Shown in pieces: positions 62,800 through 64,000 of a stretch of 64,000 nt of DNA. A program made the position numbers and the translations under genes. Position 1 is the stretch's first letter. Every line of letters starts with the position of its first letter. This stretch comes from Bacteroidota bacterium (GTDB lineage Bacteria; Bacteroidota; Bacteroidia; UBA7662): contig VGFN01000001.1 in assembly GCA_016868875.1 (NCBI GenBank), positions 8,655 through 72,654 of the forward strand. The letters are read 5' to 3'. Under the pieces are notes generated by a model that saw nothing but the letters and a program-made list of their open reading frames with translations, had not been told where the DNA came from and did not search any database.

Positions 62800-63930
62800 A
62801 TGAAATGGCGTATCACTTTGCTAAGCTTCATCCTGTTGATTTTGATTGCCAAAGTCCAGGCCCAAATATCTCCCGACCTCACCCGAACCTGCGCCCCGGT
62901 GGCCGGTGATAGCCTTCGATACTACCTCGCCCCCAACCCGCTCACCTTTGCCCCCTTGTTGACCCAAAGTGGGCCTGCACGAACCTGGAATCCAGGGCCT
63001 GCCTTGCTCTCCGAACAAAGCAAAGTGGACCTCTACCAAAACGCAACCCAAACGCCCTATTTCCTGCTTTTTGGTAATTATGGCCGCAAAATCGCCGATA
63101 GCAGCAGTCTTTTTGAATTTTTGGGACTGCCCGCTCAATTGCCTATCCCGGGCTTGGATTCCTTGAATTTACCTCTGACCAACCTCTATGAGTTTTATAA
63201 CTTGAACAATAACCGATGGGCCAAGACTGCTCAAGGCATAGGCTTGTTCGGTTTGCCGCTACCGATTTTTTACAGCGATGCCGATGAGATTTTGAATTTT
63301 CCCCTTCGATACAACGAAAGGGATACCAGCACTTTTGCCTTTGAAATCAATGTCCCTACCCTGGCTCAAATATCCAGGAGTGGACGACGCATTAGCCATG
63401 CGGATGCCTGGGGTACCCTGACAACACCCTACGGCACCTTCAATTGCTTGAGGGTGCGCAGCAGAACCAGCATTCAAGACAGCATCGCCATCAGCGGTTC
63501 TGCACCGATTGGGCTACCCGCGCGCAATGAAATTGAAACCTCTTGGTACACCAACGAGGGCGGGAATCGAGGACCCGTTCTGCAAATTATCGAAAGAGGG
63601 GTCCTTTTCTTTCCACCTACCGTTCAAGAGGTCCGTTACAGGGACCGATACCGGGCGCCCAAGCCCCCGCCGCCGCCGCCTTTGACCGATCCGGGGGATG
63701 TGGTTCTTTACCCCAATCCCTGTCAAAATACGCTTTATCTGGGATTACACCCCTTGGATCCTTGCAGCAGAATTTCCTTTACGGATATGCATGGCAAAAT
63801 CACTTTGGACCTAAGCAATCCAGGCTCTCAAATCGAGAATCTTCCTTTGCTTTTAGCCCCCGGTTGTTACCAGGTCCAATTGGAAGCCCAATACGGAAAC
63901 TACTCCAAAAGATTATTGGTAATTCCTTAA
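62800..63930 (+). CDS. Secreted protein with type IX sorting domain, unknown function
   Basis: A 376-residue exported protein. The signal peptide is residues ~1-22 (ITLLSFILLILIAKVQAQ). The body (residues ~23-285) has no named domain; it contains a repeated YNERDTSTFAFEINVPTLAQ-like beta-rich segment and YGTFNCLRVRSRTSIQDS, which resembles lipoprotein-like beta folds. A short proline run (PPPPPP, near residue 290) leads into the sorting domain DVVLYPNPCQNTLYLGL and the ending YSKRLLVIP. The function is unknown. Single gene, divergent from cinA. Confidence 0.8.
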   Translation: MKWRITLLSFILLILIAKVQAQISPDLTRTCAPVAGDSLRYYLAPNPLTFAPLLTQSGPARTWNPGPALLSEQSKVDLYQNATQTPYFLLFGNYGRKIADSSSLFEFLGLPAQLPIPGLDSLNLPLTNLYEFYNLNNNRWAKTAQGIGLFGLPLPIFYSDADEILNFPLRYNERDTSTFAFEINVPTLAQISRSGRRISHADAWGTLTTPYGTFNCLRVRSRTSIQDSIAISGSAPIGLPARNEIETSWYTNEGGNRGPVLQIIERGVLFFPPTVQEVRYRDRYRAPKPPPPPPLTDPGDVVLYPNPCQNTLYLGLHPLDPCSRISFTDMHGKITLDLSNPGSQIENLPLLLAPGCYQVQLEAQYGNYSKRLLVIP

Positions 63931-64000
63931 TTACAGGATATTACTGTATATACGCTTGAGTAATAGTTCAAGCATTTCCCTTTCTTCTCCTGCCAAATTC
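63931..64000 (-). CDS. Possible C-terminal end of a minus-strand gene (cut by window edge)
   Basis: The minus strand is open from the right edge to a TAA directly after the secreted protein's stop. The last residues would be NLAGEEREMLELLLKRIYSN plus Ile-Leu. This leucine/charge-rich ending is like the closing helix of small helical proteins such as MarR regulators, but 22 residues cannot prove it. The 70 bases hold no other feature apart from a short inverted repeat CTTGA/TCAAG. Confidence 0.3.
   Translation of the reverse strand, partial: NLAGEEREMLELLLKRIYSNIL

Noticed and set aside
1..64000. CRISPR arrays, insertion sequences, prophage or defence genes, and biosynthetic islands
   Set aside because: No repeated spacer structure, transposase, integrase, restriction, toxin-antitoxin or nuclease-helicase gene cluster was recognised on either strand; nearly every gene is a housekeeping or phylum-typical gene.

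Overview
The window looks like an ordinary, gene-dense stretch of a Bacteroidota chromosome of roughly even base composition. Several things point to that phylum. Three proteins have the C-terminal 'YPNP' sorting domain of the type IX secretion system. Promoters carry the TAnnTTTG -7 box. There are phylum-typical families (DUF4294, DUF1343/NamZ, LptE-like lipoprotein, BshB1, MarR-FadN-thiolase-FadE operon), a cytochrome-b type succinate dehydrogenase and a spermidine route through carboxyspermidine. I cannot name the genus or the class. I see no tRNA or rRNA, CRISPR array, insertion sequence, prophage or plasmid function, and no gap between genes longer than about 230 bases.

Layout. 1-1578: end of a phenylacetate-degradation cluster (paaN partial, paaE). 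1600-6224 (minus): ychF followed by agmatinase, carboxyspermidine dehydrogenase and decarboxylase, a spermidine operon. 6289-12936: outer-membrane-like protein, ABC exporter, NADP isocitrate dehydrogenase, queuosine-precursor transporter, iron alcohol dehydrogenase, HMG-CoA lyase. 13025-21751: DUF349 protein, RluA-type pseudouridine synthase, a PhoB/PhoR pair, gatB and alaS. 21799-28549: M23 peptidase and MerR regulator, fructose bisphosphatase, class IV aminotransferase, fmt, NamZ-like muramidase, LolC/E-like permease. 28569-36457: smc, a small membrane protein, bshB1, DUF4294, purB and an unknown gene. 36447-40626 (minus): sdhC-sdhA-sdhB-ribE. 40746-48218 (minus): miaB, a methyltransferase, a sigma-54 activator, lptE, a TPR-like protein, secG, then groES-groEL. 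48405-53280: two paralogous secreted Omp28/thioredoxin-like proteins and an acyl-CoA synthetase. 53404-59262: MarR-controlled beta-oxidation operon. 59320-63930: small membrane protein, Fur-family regulator, 2-oxoacid dehydrogenase E2, cinA and a third secreted protein. A fragment of a minus-strand gene may enter at the right edge.

The acyl-CoA synthetase (51514) plus FadN, thiolase and acyl-CoA dehydrogenase make up a fatty-acid oxidation module. IDH, SDH and the E2 subunit are central carbon metabolism. The miaB-to-groEL block combines tRNA modification, LPS transport (LptE), Sec translocation (SecG) and chaperonin.

The best leads are regulatory. Three ATG(A/T)CAAAA repeats lie exactly 21 bases apart upstream of groES. 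A doubled TGCATGCA palindrome lies just upstream of the marR -7 box. Several genes have their -7 box only 3-7 bases before the start codon, which suggests leaderless or near-leaderless mRNAs. I found no convincing evidence of an undescribed multi-gene system such as defence, mobile or biosynthetic cassettes.
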